A program made the translations under genes and the position numbers. DNA of 35,760 nucleotides, from NCBI GenBank assembly GCA_023475345.1, contig JAMCWD010000048.1, positions 1-35,760 on the forward strand, in the 5' to 3' direction. Below, piece by piece: positions 9,554 through 17,505 of this stretch (position 1 is its first letter; each line of letters begins with the position of its first letter). The stretch is from Chloroflexota bacterium (GTDB taxonomy: Bacteria > Vulcanimicrobiota > JAMCWD01). Below the pieces are notes generated by a model. The model was not told the origin of the DNA. It did no database searches and saw only the letters and a list, made by a program, of their open reading frames with translations.

Positions 9554-10231
9554 CTAAAGTACGGTAGATCTGAGTTTGCCGTCACTGAGATAGTATATGT
9601 GGCGCGCATAACTTGCTATCTTGGGGTCATGTGTAACTACTATTGTCGTCAGGCCCTGATTTTCGTTGATGCTTCTTATGACTTCCATGACTTCCTTGCC
9701 CGACTTGTTATCCAGGTTTCCCGTAGGCTCATCCGCGAGGATAAGCCCGGGCATATTTGCAAGCGCCCTGGCTATTGCGACCCTCTGCTGCTGTCCGCCT
9801 GAAAGCGAATTGGTAGGTTCGTGAGCTTTCTTGTCGAGGCCGACAAGCCTCAGCAGGGAAAGCGCGCGTCCCTCGCTTTTTTTCTTCGGGAGACCCAGGA
9901 GCTGCATCGGCAGAAGCACGTTTTCCAGGACATTCAGGTTGGGCAGCAGGTAAAAGTTCTGGAAGATGAAGCCGATATGGCGGAGCCTTATCTTTTCACG
10001 CATCGACTCGTCCTGCTGAGCTACATCGGTATCTTCAAGGAGTACTGTCCCGAAAGACGGCAGGTCAAGACAGCCTATCATGAAAAGCAATGTCGATTTC
10101 CCACAGCCCGAAGGCCCCATTATGGCTATAAAATCGCCTTTTTCAACTTCGAGATTCAGGTTCTGGAGCACCTTCTGGGTGCCGCCTTCGCTCTCATAAA
10201 ATTTATGGACGCCTGACATGCGAATTCTCAT
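9554..10231 (-). CDS. MacB/LolD-type ABC transporter ATP-binding protein
   Basis: 225 residues. Walker [12 protein letters not shown]-loop [11 protein letters not shown], signature LSGGQQQR, Walker [13 protein letters not shown] and the switch His in VVTHDP are all intact, so it should hydrolyse ATP. The DEPTGNLD and QNFYLLP patterns place it in the LolD/MacB/FtsE group. Its ATG follows the stop codon of the permease gene directly (TAA then ATG), which is strong evidence that the two form one transporter. This class couples ATP hydrolysis to mechanical work on envelope substrates (lipoproteins, peptides) rather than moving solutes through a pore. Confidence 0.92.
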   Translation of the reverse strand: MRIRMSGVHKFYESEGGTQKVLQNLNLEVEKGDFIAIMGPSGCGKSTLLFMIGCLDLPSFGTVLLEDTDVAQQDESMREKIRLRHIGFIFQNFYLLPNLNVLENVLLPMQLLGLPKKKSEGRALSLLRLVGLDKKAHEPTNSLSGGQQQRVAIARALANMPGLILADEPTGNLDNKSGKEVMEVIRSINENQGLTTIVVTHDPKIASYARHIYYLSDGKLRSTVL

Positions 10232-11380
10232 TTATTCCCACCTCAGGGCCTTGATTATATTCTTCCTGGCGACCACTATGCCGGGAACAATCGCGCCTAC
10301 CACGCCGATAATCAGCGACAGTATTATGCCGTAAAATATCAACTGGGGCGTTATCCTTGCGACGGGGAACGAAAGCTGGAAAAGAGTCCTCACGGCGTCA
10401 TCCATCATCTTAGCTCCCATAATCCCCATGACTATCCCCAGGCCGCCTCCGAATAACGCAAGCATAAGGCTCTCCGCCAGGATCATCATGAACACCGTGG
10501 TCCTCGGTGCGCCTATTGCCCGCAGCGTCCCGAATTCCCGCATTCTCTCGTAAGTTGACATCAGCATCGTGTTCATCGAGGCTGTCATCGCGATAAGGAC
10601 GCCTATAATGGCTATGGCGAACTGCATCAGCCATGCGTAAGCGACAAATTCGTTCGCGGAGCGTGAGTATTCATCTCCCGTTTTGACCGTTATTTCAGGG
10701 AGCATCTTTTTGATATGGGCCGCGATTTCCCTGGCACGGAGCGGGTTATCCAGATTGATCCAGAACTCCTGGACCCCTTTGCTCCTCTGCATCTCCATTA
10801 TGGAATCCAGCGGGATGAATACGGAATAATCCTGAAACGTATTCCTGGCTTCACCTATTCCGGTGACTTTGAATGTTCTTCCCGCAAGTATGACGTTATC
10901 GTTTACAGATACCCCCAGGCCTTTTGCAAGTCCGTCGCCTATTACCATGTCCTGCCCCTTCTCATGGAGCTTGCCCTGAACAACTTTGAACTTGGGAAAA
11001 AAGTCGTTCAGGTTATGCGAATCGATGCCCCACATCGTTATGGAAAGCCTCTGCAAATTTACATTGAGGCGGGATACCCCCTGGCAGATCCTTACCCCGT
11101 TTATGGAATTTATCTGCTTCCCCCAATCGACGGGCATAAGCTCGGAGAAAACCCCGGCCGTGCCGAGGCCGGAAAGGCTCATCGAAATTTCGGGGCCTGG
11201 CAGGACATAAAGATCCACTTTCCTGGCGCTGAATTCGCCTGTAACCCTGTTGCTCAGGCCTTCGCCTATGGAAAGAAGCGTGATGAACGTGCCGACGGCA
11301 AGGAGCACGCCTATTAAGGTCAGCAGGCTCCGCTCCCTCTTCCTGGTTACATTTTTTTGGGCCAGTTGTAAAAATACCAT
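10232..11380 (-). CDS. MacB/FtsX-type ABC transporter permease
   Basis: 382 residues: an N-terminal transmembrane helix after LAQKNVTRKRERS, an extracytoplasmic MacB-like domain (about 45-235), then three helices in the C-terminal FtsX domain (starting near AYAWLMQFAIAIIGVLIAMTASM, with the coupling region TYERMREFGTLRAIGAPR). This is the usual four-helix type VII layout. It is joined to its ATPase with no spacer. It lies 22 bases after the DNA glycosylase stop, so it may be read from the polX-like promoter. No MacA-type adaptor is encoded here, so the substrate cannot be inferred. Confidence 0.9.
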   Translation of the reverse strand: MVFLQLAQKNVTRKRERSLLTLIGVLLAVGTFITLLSIGEGLSNRVTGEFSARKVDLYVLPGPEISMSLSGLGTAGVFSELMPVDWGKQINSINGVRICQGVSRLNVNLQRLSITMWGIDSHNLNDFFPKFKVVQGKLHEKGQDMVIGDGLAKGLGVSVNDNVILAGRTFKVTGIGEARNTFQDYSVFIPLDSIMEMQRSKGVQEFWINLDNPLRAREIAAHIKKMLPEITVKTGDEYSRSANEFVAYAWLMQFAIAIIGVLIAMTASMNTMLMSTYERMREFGTLRAIGAPRTTVFMMILAESLMLALFGGGLGIVMGIMGAKMMDDAVRTLFQLSFPVARITPQLIFYGIILSLIIGVVGAIVPGIVVARKNIIKALRWE

Positions 11381-11402
11381 TTACCGGATCTTTGCCTCCG
11401 GG

Positions 11403-12044
11403 CTAAGTTTTATCAAGATTGCACGCCTTTCCTGGGGTACGGCTTACGTAAGGATTTCCGGCAATATAAAAACGCAACGGAAGGTGACCGCCTTCCTGTA
11501 TGCCGATTCTCTCCCCGGAAGCGATTTCCTGCGGGGCGGCCCAATTTTTGTCTGCGGCAATAATAATTTCACTGTGATACAACTCTTTACAATTATACTC
11601 CCTTTCAATTTCCAGCGCCATGCACAACCGACCCGGCCCCTTGCAGAGCAAAATATCTTTACAACGGTTCCTTGCCGCCCTCATCCCTTCGATGTCGTAT
11701 AAAGGCTCCAGCGCCCTCACAAGGACAGCGCCGGATATGCCGTCGTGTGCCACCGCGTTGAAGCAGAAATAATTCCCGTAAATGAAATACACGTATGCCC
11801 TGCCGGGAGGCCCGAACATTACGGAATTACGCGGGGTTTTACTTCTGGCCGCGTGGCTTGCAGGGTCGTCCTTTCCCAGGTATGCCTCGGTTTCGACTAT
11901 CCTGCCGCCTCTCCATTTCCCGTTCACCCGGTTGAGCAAAACCGCGCCCAGAAGATCGGGGGCAACTTCCTCTGTCGGCCTCGAATAAAATTCCGGGGGT
12001 ATTATTTCAAGCCCTTCAGGAATTCGGATCTTTCTGCCAGCCAA
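11403..12044 (-). CDS. 3-methyladenine DNA glycosylase (AAG/MPG family)
   Basis: 213 residues. Removes alkylated purines (3-methyladenine, hypoxanthine) from DNA, the first step of base excision repair. The family motif GRIVETEAYLG has the catalytic Glu at residue 51; TPRNSVMFGPPGRAYVYFIYG (DNA-intercalating and active-site region) and GPGRLC are also present. The start is a TTG: AAGGAG at 12053-12058 lies 8 bases before it. The coding region therefore overlaps the end of the polX-like gene by 43 bases, which suggests translational coupling. Pairing with a PolX/PHP protein fits a repair operon. Confidence 0.92.
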   Translation of the reverse strand: MAGRKIRIPEGLEIIPPEFYSRPTEEVAPDLLGAVLLNRVNGKWRGGRIVETEAYLGKDDPASHAARSKTPRNSVMFGPPGRAYVYFIYGNYFCFNAVAHDGISGAVLVRALEPLYDIEGMRAARNRCKDILLCKGPGRLCMALEIEREYNCKELYHSEIIIAADKNWAAPQEIASGERIGIQEGGHLPLRFYIAGNPYVSRTPGKACNLDKT

Positions 12045-13732
12045 TTTTCCAACTCCTTTGATTTCATGGTATTGAGTACGTCCTTTTTATCAAGCCATCC
12101 CCTCCTGGCCACCATCACGCCGTACTCGACAAACTTCAAATGGTTTATGGAATGGGAATCGGTATTTATGGAAACCTTTATCCCCATCTCCTTTGCTTTC
12201 CTGCACCTTTCATCGTTCAGGTCAAGGCGCTCGGGGAAAGAGTTTATCTCCAGGATAACCCGCCTTTTTGCCGCGGCCTTCAATACTTCGTCCCAATTTA
12301 TTTTAAGCTCGTTCCTGCTGCCTATAAGTCTGCCGGATGGATGCCCCAGGATCAGCAGGCGGGGATCTTCCATCGCGCAAAGGATCCTTTTGGTCATCGT
12401 ATCAATATCCTGGTTGAAATACGAGTGGATGGAACCGATTACGAAATCGAAATTCTTCAACGTTTCTTCGTCGTAATCGAGCTTCCCGTCAGGCAGGATG
12501 TCAACTTCGGCGGCCTTGAAAATCCTGAAGCCGGGATAAGCGGCTCCCACTTCATCGATCTCTTTTTGCTGTGCCTTCAGCCTTTCGGGGGAGAGGCCCC
12601 CCGCGACTTTCAACGATTGTGAGTGATCCGATACGGCGATATATTCGTAGCCGCATGCTATGGCTGCCTTCACCATCTCCTCGATAGTGTTCATGCCATC
12701 GGTGTAGTTGGTATGAATATGAAGGTCGCCCTTTATGTCTTCCGGTGTAACAAGAATCGGGAGTTTGTGTTCGGCTGCGCCTGTGATCTCACCCTTGTTC
12801 TCGCGTATCTCCGGGGGGATATATTCCATGCCCAGCGCCGAGTAAATAATTTCTTCTTCGCCGCCGGGGATATCGAGGATCGAATTTCCGAGAGTCCCGA
12901 TGCCTTTATTTTTCGCGGTCTCTTGTAATGAATCGGCATGTTCTTTCGAACCTGTAAACCGGACAAGGGCCGCGCCGAACTGATCCGGCTCGACCAGCCT
13001 CAGCGAAACGAGGAAATTGTCGGCAGTCTTAAGCCTGATGCGGTTTCGTTCCCGTGAGTGTATTTCAGAAATAACGGCGGCCTGAGAAAAGCTATCCATG
13101 ATACCGCCGAAATCATGGGCGCCGGCCGCCGCTATGATTTCCAGATCCCCGACGGTTTCTTTCCTCCTGCGGACGGAGCCTGTTTCGACCACTTTGATTA
13201 CGCCTTTAATTTTGCTCAATTTGTTTATGATGTCTCTCGCCAGGGGGAGGACGACGCCGAGCGGGAGCCTCCCTGCGTATGCCGAAACGATATCTATTCC
13301 CCGGAGGATCTTCTCCTCGGTCTTTTTGCCGAAGCCTTTCAAAGAGGCTATCCTGCCAAGCGATGCGGCTTCTTTAAGTTCCTGGATATTGCCGATGCCA
13401 AGTCCCCTGTAAAGTTGTGCGGCCTTCCTGGGGCCGAGGCCGGGGACTTTCATGAGGCTTAAAATCTGTGGAGGAAATTCGTCCCGAAGCTCCTCAAGGA
13501 GTGCGGAACCGCCATCTTCAAGCATCTCCCCGATCCTTGCGGCTATGCCTTTCCCGATGCCGGGAATAGTCTCCAGGGCGTCCTGCTCCAGGTAATCCGA
13601 AAGCGGCCCGGCGACGGCCCCGACCGCCTTTGCGGCTTTTTCGTAAGCCCTCACCTTAAAGGAGTTTTCGCCCTTGATATCCATAAGCTCGGCGATTTCG
13701 CCCAGAATTTCGGCCACCCGGGTATTGTCCAA
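12002..13732 (-). CDS. polX: PolX-family DNA polymerase/PHP phosphoesterase with altered polymerase site
   Basis: 576 residues: helix-hairpin-helix repeats (about 50-145, ETIPGIGKGIAARI and KVPGLGPRKAAQLY), a pol beta-like palm and thumb (150-315), and a PHP domain (335-570). Bacterial PolX fills short gaps and uses the PHP domain as a 3' to 5' exonuclease/AP endonuclease. The PHP metal ligands are all visible: H338, H340, D345, H370, E409, H436, H464, D525, H527. The polymerase site is not normal: the GS motif GSVRRRKETVGDLE has D196 but Glu198 where the second Asp is expected, and the third Asp region, usually VDLRVV, reads VSLRLV (Ser243). Polymerase activity may be lost while nuclease activity stays. 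TTG start, with GGAGG 7 bases upstream. Confidence 0.9.
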   Translation of the reverse strand: MDNTRVAEILGEIAELMDIKGENSFKVRAYEKAAKAVGAVAGPLSDYLEQDALETIPGIGKGIAARIGEMLEDGGSALLEELRDEFPPQILSLMKVPGLGPRKAAQLYRGLGIGNIQELKEAASLGRIASLKGFGKKTEEKILRGIDIVSAYAGRLPLGVVLPLARDIINKLSKIKGVIKVVETGSVRRRKETVGDLEIIAAAGAHDFGGIMDSFSQAAVISEIHSRERNRIRLKTADNFLVSLRLVEPDQFGAALVRFTGSKEHADSLQETAKNKGIGTLGNSILDIPGGEEEIIYSALGMEYIPPEIRENKGEITGAAEHKLPILVTPEDIKGDLHIHTNYTDGMNTIEEMVKAAIACGYEYIAVSDHSQSLKVAGGLSPERLKAQQKEIDEVGAAYPGFRIFKAAEVDILPDGKLDYDEETLKNFDFVIGSIHSYFNQDIDTMTKRILCAMEDPRLLILGHPSGRLIGSRNELKINWDEVLKAAAKRRVILEINSFPERLDLNDERCRKAKEMGIKVSINTDSHSINHLKFVEYGVMVARRGWLDKKDVLNTMKSKELENWLAERSEFLKGLK

Positions 13733-13750
13733 CTTTTTCCTCCGGTAGAA

Positions 13751-13788
13751 AATATAGAAGGATTAAAATTATGGAAGGATTCTATATT
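13751..13788. repeat. Perfect 9-bp inverted repeat upstream of polX-like gene
   Basis: AATATAGAA (13751-13759) and TTCTATATT (13780-13788) are exact inverted copies 20 bases apart, just before the ribosome site of the polX-like gene. It could be an operator or a leader hairpin controlling the repair operon. No known box matches. Confidence 0.4.
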
Positions 13789-13861
13789 CCGGAACCTGTT
13801 CCTGTTATTGGGTGTAAGCTGAAGATAGCATTACTGCGCTGGTTCCCCGCCCCTCTATGGC

Positions 13862-14656
13862 TCAAAGCTTCGTCATAAAGTATGCAAGTATGCCTGCAGT
13901 AACAGCAAGGTTGAGCGATTCGACGCCGGGGGCAAGAGGGAGGCTGACTTTTTTATCTACGGCCTGGAGCAGTTCGTTCGAAATGCCGTGCGCTTCGCTT
14001 CCCAGAACTATAGCCACGCGCTTTTCATCCTTGAATTTTGCGATGCCGTCTCCCCCTGCGGGTACCGCCGCCACAGGGGTTATTTTCTTATCTTGGAGCC
14101 ATCTTATAAAATCTTTACAACCTGAAAATTCCATGAACGGGACCTTAAAAAGCCCGCCGGCAGAGGCTCGCACGACCTTCGGGTTATACGGGTCGGCATG
14201 TTCGCCTGTAAGTATAATGCCCCTGGCACCCACCGCCCACGCCGTCCTGAAAATCGCTCCCAGGTTTCCCGGCTCGGAAACATTGTCCAGTGTAAGATAC
14301 AACCCGTCTTCATCGCCGAAATCCGCCCCGGGCTTTTTCATGAAAGGCACGGCGGCAACGATGCCCTGTGGGTTCTTGCTGGGGGCAAGCTGCTCAAGCA
14401 TCCTCCGGGGAACGATAAACACATGCTCGGCCTTTTTCTTCAAGGCTGCCAGGAGGCCGCTTCCTCTTTCATTCTCAAGGATTTCATTTTCATAGAAAAG
14501 CATGGAAACCGGCATGCCGCTTTCCAGCAGGACTTCCAGAACCTTTATCCCTTCGGCCAGGAAAAGGCCGTGTTCTTCCCTTCCTTTTTTTTCTTTGAGG
14601 GATCTTGCCGACCGGTAATGATTGTTATCCCTGCCGGTTATCTCTTGCTCGGCCAC
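13862..14656 (-). CDS. SpoU/TrmH family RNA 2'-O-ribose methyltransferase
   Basis: 264 residues. Transfers methyl from SAM to a ribose 2'-OH in rRNA or tRNA. An N-terminal substrate-binding domain (about 10-100, with LFLAEGIKVLEVLLES and the typical SKNPQGIVA) is followed by the SPOUT knot domain. The three SpoU motifs are clear: NVSEPGNLGAIFRTA, IVLGSEAHGIS and VESLNLAVTAGILAY. Overall it is closest to the RlmB/TsnR-like 23S rRNA enzymes, but the exact target cannot be read from sequence. It starts with GTG at 14656, with GGGAG about 10 bases upstream. It ends 129 bases before polX. Confidence 0.93.
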   Translation of the reverse strand: MAEQEITGRDNNHYRSARSLKEKKGREEHGLFLAEGIKVLEVLLESGMPVSMLFYENEILENERGSGLLAALKKKAEHVFIVPRRMLEQLAPSKNPQGIVAAVPFMKKPGADFGDEDGLYLTLDNVSEPGNLGAIFRTAWAVGARGIILTGEHADPYNPKVVRASAGGLFKVPFMEFSGCKDFIRWLQDKKITPVAAVPAGGDGIAKFKDEKRVAIVLGSEAHGISNELLQAVDKKVSLPLAPGVESLNLAVTAGILAYFMTKL

Positions 14657-14734
14657 AACTATAACGCTCCCTTATAACCGTTTGATGCGCCTGCGTTGTT
14701 CAAACGAACACGGCGGTAAAATTTGCCTGTCCTG

Positions 14735-15001
14735 TTACCTGAACCTTTCGATTGCGGTCAGGAGCTGCTGCATGGCCTCGGGGATTTTGCCAGTCCTTGC
14801 AGCCTCGATAATGCAGGCGTCAAGATCATCCTGTATCAATATCCTGCCGACCCGTGACAACGCCGAACGTATCGCGGAAATCTGGGTCAGGATATCCGTC
14901 GTGTTTTCTCCTTCGACGACCATCGTCTTTAAGGCCCTCGTATGGCCTTCTATGCGGGAAAGCCTGTTTATTATCTCTTTTCTTCTCTGGTGTACTGGCA
15001 T
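14735..15001 (-). CDS. CsoR/FrmR-family transcriptional repressor with unusual sensor site
   Basis: 88 residues, all-helical DUF156 family. These small tetrameric repressors release DNA on binding copper, nickel, formaldehyde or persulfide. The fold is clear from INRLSRIEGHTRALKTMV and DILTQISAIRSALSRV. The sensing residues are not: the conserved first Cys (before xDILTQ) is Thr34, the His expected four residues before the second Cys is Asp59, and only Cys63 remains. So it should not bind Cu(I) as CsoR does. Its own promoter carries a perfect palindromic operator at the start site, so it is probably self-regulated. No cognate transporter gene is adjacent. GGAG lies 8 bases before the ATG. Confidence 0.9.
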   Translation of the reverse strand: MPVHQRRKEIINRLSRIEGHTRALKTMVVEGENTTDILTQISAIRSALSRVGRILIQDDLDACIIEAARTGKIPEAMQQLLTAIERFR

Positions 15002-15024
15002 ACAGGTAACTCCGTCAAATATTT

Positions 15025-15041
15025 ATCCCCCCAGGGGGGAT
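15025..15041. promoter_or_regulatory. Palindromic CsoR-type operator
   Basis: ATCCCCCCAGGGGGGAT is a perfect palindrome with 8-base arms around one A. CsoR operators are GC-tract palindromes with A/T ends, so the match is good. It sits 24 bases before the repressor start codon and on the predicted transcription start, where a bound tetramer would block the promoter. It could also act on the divergent HD gene. Confidence 0.75.
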
Positions 15042-15047
15042 GATGGT

Positions 15048-15076
15048 ATTCTATATCTTTCGGCCTTTCCTGTCAA
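15048..15076 (-). promoter_or_regulatory. Sigma-70 promoter of the CsoR-family gene
   Basis: Minus strand TTGACA (15071-15076) and TAGAAT (15048-15053), 17 bases apart, a near-consensus promoter. The predicted start lies at the upstream edge of the palindrome at 15025-15041. Confidence 0.75.
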
Positions 15077-15195
15077 GCTTAAAATTTTCTGTTCCGCCCG
15101 GCGGTTGAAAATTCTTCTGTTTTAAAGTATTTTATCAAAAGGAATAAATGCGGCGGGGGCAAAAGTATTATACAGGCACAGGGATGGAGGCGCTG

Positions 15196-15741
15196 ATGGA
15201 CAGGAACAGGGCTATGGAACTAATCGGAGAGCATGTAAAAAGTCCCAATTTAAAGAAACACATGCTTGCGGCGGAGGCCGTGATGAGAGCGCTGGCAAGG
15301 CGTTTCGGCGAGGACGAGGAGTTGTGGGGGCTTACGGGACTCCTGCATGATCTCGATGTTGAGGAGACCGAAAAAACTCCAGAGCGCCACGGCTATGTTA
15401 CGGTGGAATACCTGAAGCAGGAAGACGCGCCGGTGGAGATGCTGAATGCCATACTGGCTCATTCCGGCAAAGTCTGCTGCACGACTCTTATGGATAAAGC
15501 GTTGTTTGCGGCGGACCCGCTGACGGGGTTCATTGTAGCGTGCGCCCTGGTGGCAAGCGGGAGAAAACTTTCAAATATCGATGTGAAATTTGCAACCCGG
15601 CGCATGAAGGAAAAGCGCTTTGCAATGGGGGCCGACAGGGAACAGATGCAGTCCTGTACTGGACTTGGATTGACGCTTGCCGAATTTACGCAGATAGGCA
15701 TAGACGCCATGCAGGGGATACACTCGGAGCTGGGGTTGTAA
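15196..15741 (+). CDS. HD-domain hydrolase
   Basis: 181 residues. HD-superfamily metal-dependent phosphohydrolase: H22 in KHMLAAEA, the HD pair at 51-52 in GLLHDLDVEE, then H65 and H89 (ILAHSG), the usual metal-binding layout. This short form is widespread and annotated only as an HD or HDIG protein; nucleotide or phosphoester substrates are likely, none proven here. The frame is open back to an ATG at 15148, but I choose 15196, where GGAGG stands 5 bases upstream and the known N-terminal pattern (MDRNRAMELI) begins. It is divergent from the CsoR-family gene and ends at a shared terminator. Confidence 0.85.
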   Translation: MDRNRAMELIGEHVKSPNLKKHMLAAEAVMRALARRFGEDEELWGLTGLLHDLDVEETEKTPERHGYVTVEYLKQEDAPVEMLNAILAHSGKVCCTTLMDKALFAADPLTGFIVACALVASGRKLSNIDVKFATRRMKEKRFAMGADREQMQSCTGLGLTLAEFTQIGIDAMQGIHSELGL

Positions 15742-15771
15742 CTGTTCCAATCAAACAGGCTTCGGAAATAA

Positions 15772-15795
15772 AAAGGCCCGCGAGAGCGGGCCTTT
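15772..15795. terminator. Bidirectional rho-independent terminator
   Basis: AAAGGCCCGC, loop GAGA, then GCGGGCCTTT: a perfect 10-base stem with A-rich and T-rich flanks, between the convergent HD gene (ends 15741) and subtilase gene (ends 15817). It works on both strands. Confidence 0.9.
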
Positions 15796-15816
15796 AACAG
15801 TTCGCAGTGATGCTTA

Positions 15817-17277
15817 TCAGGACTGACCGGCGCCGGTTTCCTTTGCTGTAAGGACGTCGAGCGCTTCCCGGCCGTCGGCGACGCCTTTGCCTTCGTCCAT
15901 CGCGCCGTACTTCGGCCCGACATCATCAGCAGTTTTCATGAGAACTTCCTTGATTTTATCAGGCGTCGCATCGGGCGCGGCCTGCCTGAGATCCGCTATC
16001 AGGCCCGAGATTTCAGGGGCCGAAAACGATGTGCCGGGCGCGGCGATGTGCTTGTCATCGGGCATGTAAATAGGCGGGAGCGCCATCTTGACAAGTTTTT
16101 GCCTTTCGTCAGGAGGTCTGCTCAGGATATCTTTGGGAAGGTTAAGCGCATCTATCAGTTGGGGCTTATCTTTCAGGAGCTGGATTGTCTGTTGATCATT
16201 CATCTTCCTGATATTTTCAACTACTCTTGCAGTTCGTTCCAGACTGCTTCCCGGGGCTCCCCATGAAACTATATACTCGCCGGGCGCCATGATATCGGGT
16301 TTTGTCAGGCCGTCGTCCGTAGGGCCGCGGCTGCTGAAATCGCTGACCTTGTGATCATCAAGGACGGAGCCGACGGTGATCCCTCTTGGAGAATCCGCCG
16401 GGGACCCGATAGTACGGCCTTTCGGCCCTGAATTCCCCGCCGCCGCAACAACCGTTATGCCTTTACCTATCGCGCTTGCCACAGCCTTGTTCAGGGGACT
16501 CATGGAATCGGGATAACCGTCCGGTCCCGAACCGAGCGAAAGGTTTATAACGCCGATGTTATGTTTGTCCTTGTTTTCGATAACCCACTGGATCCCCTTG
16601 ATAATATCCGATGTCCTGCCCTGCCCCTGTTCGTTCATAACGCGGACAGCTACAATTTTGGCATCCGGGGCGATATTCTTAACATCTCCTGCGACATGTG
16701 TACCGTGGCCGTTGGGGTCGATAGGCGACGGTGAATTATCGACTACATCTTTCCATGCTACGAGATCAACGCCGGGATTATTGAAGCCCGAATCGACTAC
16801 TGCAACGACCTGCCCTTTGCCGGTAAAACCTTTATCATGGACATAATCCGCTTCCAGTATTTTGACCGGGTCTATTTTCGGCATATCCCAGGGGTTTCCG
16901 ACTTTCGTAAGCTTCCTGGGCATGCCGGGCAAAAGCTCCCTCTGACTGTTATCGAAAATCAGGTAGCCTTCTTTTTTCAAATTTTCAATTTCGGTATCTT
17001 TTAACTTCCCGGTAACGCCTATATCCGGGAGTTTTTCTTTGATATACACCCCTTTTTCTTTAAGCTCATCGGCAATTTTCATCTCAGAAACATTGCCGCC
17101 GCCTTTCACAGGGGACTTCATTATAATGACATCTTTTGATTTATCGCCGCCCAGCTTAACCGTATCCCCGGGAGCCTGCTCTTCCTTGCCCTCAAGTATG
17201 TCGGCAAGCCTTGTAAGCTGACGCATTGAGAAAAAATCTACTGGAGAACTTTTATCAGGGCCGATTGGAGCTGTCAT
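15817..17277 (-). CDS. Subtilisin-like serine protease (S8), no export signal
   Basis: 486 residues. The catalytic triad is complete: Asp162 (VVAVVDSG), His191 (GHGTHVAG), Ser417 (APGTSFSAP), with the oxyanion Asn282 (AAAGNSG). Residues 1-140 are a prodomain-like region without a signal peptide. A segment of about 65 charged and helical residues (near 345-410, RKMNDQQTIQLLKDKPQ) is inserted between MAPGEYIVSWGAPG and the Ser motif, where most subtilases have about 15. I start at ATG 17277, since AAAGGGGT lies 7 bases upstream; the longer frame to 17349 has no such site and overlaps the promoter. It is divergent from the MYGVF-repeat precursor and radical SAM genes, so it may process, or be inhibited by, their product. 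Confidence 0.9.
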   Translation of the reverse strand: MTAPIGPDKSSPVDFFSMRQLTRLADILEGKEEQAPGDTVKLGGDKSKDVIIMKSPVKGGGNVSEMKIADELKEKGVYIKEKLPDIGVTGKLKDTEIENLKKEGYLIFDNSQRELLPGMPRKLTKVGNPWDMPKIDPVKILEADYVHDKGFTGKGQVVAVVDSGFNNPGVDLVAWKDVVDNSPSPIDPNGHGTHVAGDVKNIAPDAKIVAVRVMNEQGQGRTSDIIKGIQWVIENKDKHNIGVINLSLGSGPDGYPDSMSPLNKAVASAIGKGITVVAAAGNSGPKGRTIGSPADSPRGITVGSVLDDHKVSDFSSRGPTDDGLTKPDIMAPGEYIVSWGAPGSSLERTARVVENIRKMNDQQTIQLLKDKPQLIDALNLPKDILSRPPDERQKLVKMALPPIYMPDDKHIAAPGTSFSAPEISGLIADLRQAAPDATPDKIKEVLMKTADDVGPKYGAMDEGKGVADGREALDVLTAKETGAGQS

Positions 17278-17290
17278 GCTAATCACCCCT

Positions 17291-17306
17291 TTATAAAATT
17301 TTATAA
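17291..17306. promoter_or_regulatory. Perfect 16-bp AT palindrome in the subtilase leader
   Basis: TTATAAAATTTTATAA is self-complementary and lies between the subtilase -10 box and its ribosome site. It is placed like an operator, but AT-rich palindromes of this size can also arise by chance. Confidence 0.35.
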
Positions 17307-17351
17307 CACCCGAGAATTTAAAAAACCAAACTTTACCCCAGATTAACATAT

Positions 17352-17360
17352 ATTATATCA
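17352..17360 (-). promoter_or_regulatory. Extended -10 promoter of the subtilase
   Basis: On the minus strand the bases read TGATATAAT, an exact extended -10 (TGn plus TATAAT); the -35 region is weak. Transcription would begin near 17345, giving about 65 bases of leader. Confidence 0.55.
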
Positions 17361-17496
17361 CAACTTATTCGTCAGTGGAAGAAAAGAACACATGCCGAAT
17401 GTTAAAATTTTGTGAATTTAATTTTATTAAAGACGGAGAGGTCTTAGTAAATAATTACGGGTCGATATTATCTATAGACAGGAATTTCCTTTGTTG

Positions 17497-17505
17497 TGAT
17501 AAAAT
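17497..17505 (+). promoter_or_regulatory. Extended -10 promoter of the precursor operon
   Basis: TGATAAAAT, an extended -10 element, lies about 30 bases before the small Cys-protein start. It mirrors the divergent subtilase promoter in type. No good -35 is seen. Confidence 0.45.

Noticed and set aside
14735..15001. Naming the gene csoR (copper sensor)
   Set aside because: Two of the three Cu(I) ligands are replaced and no copper gene is adjacent.
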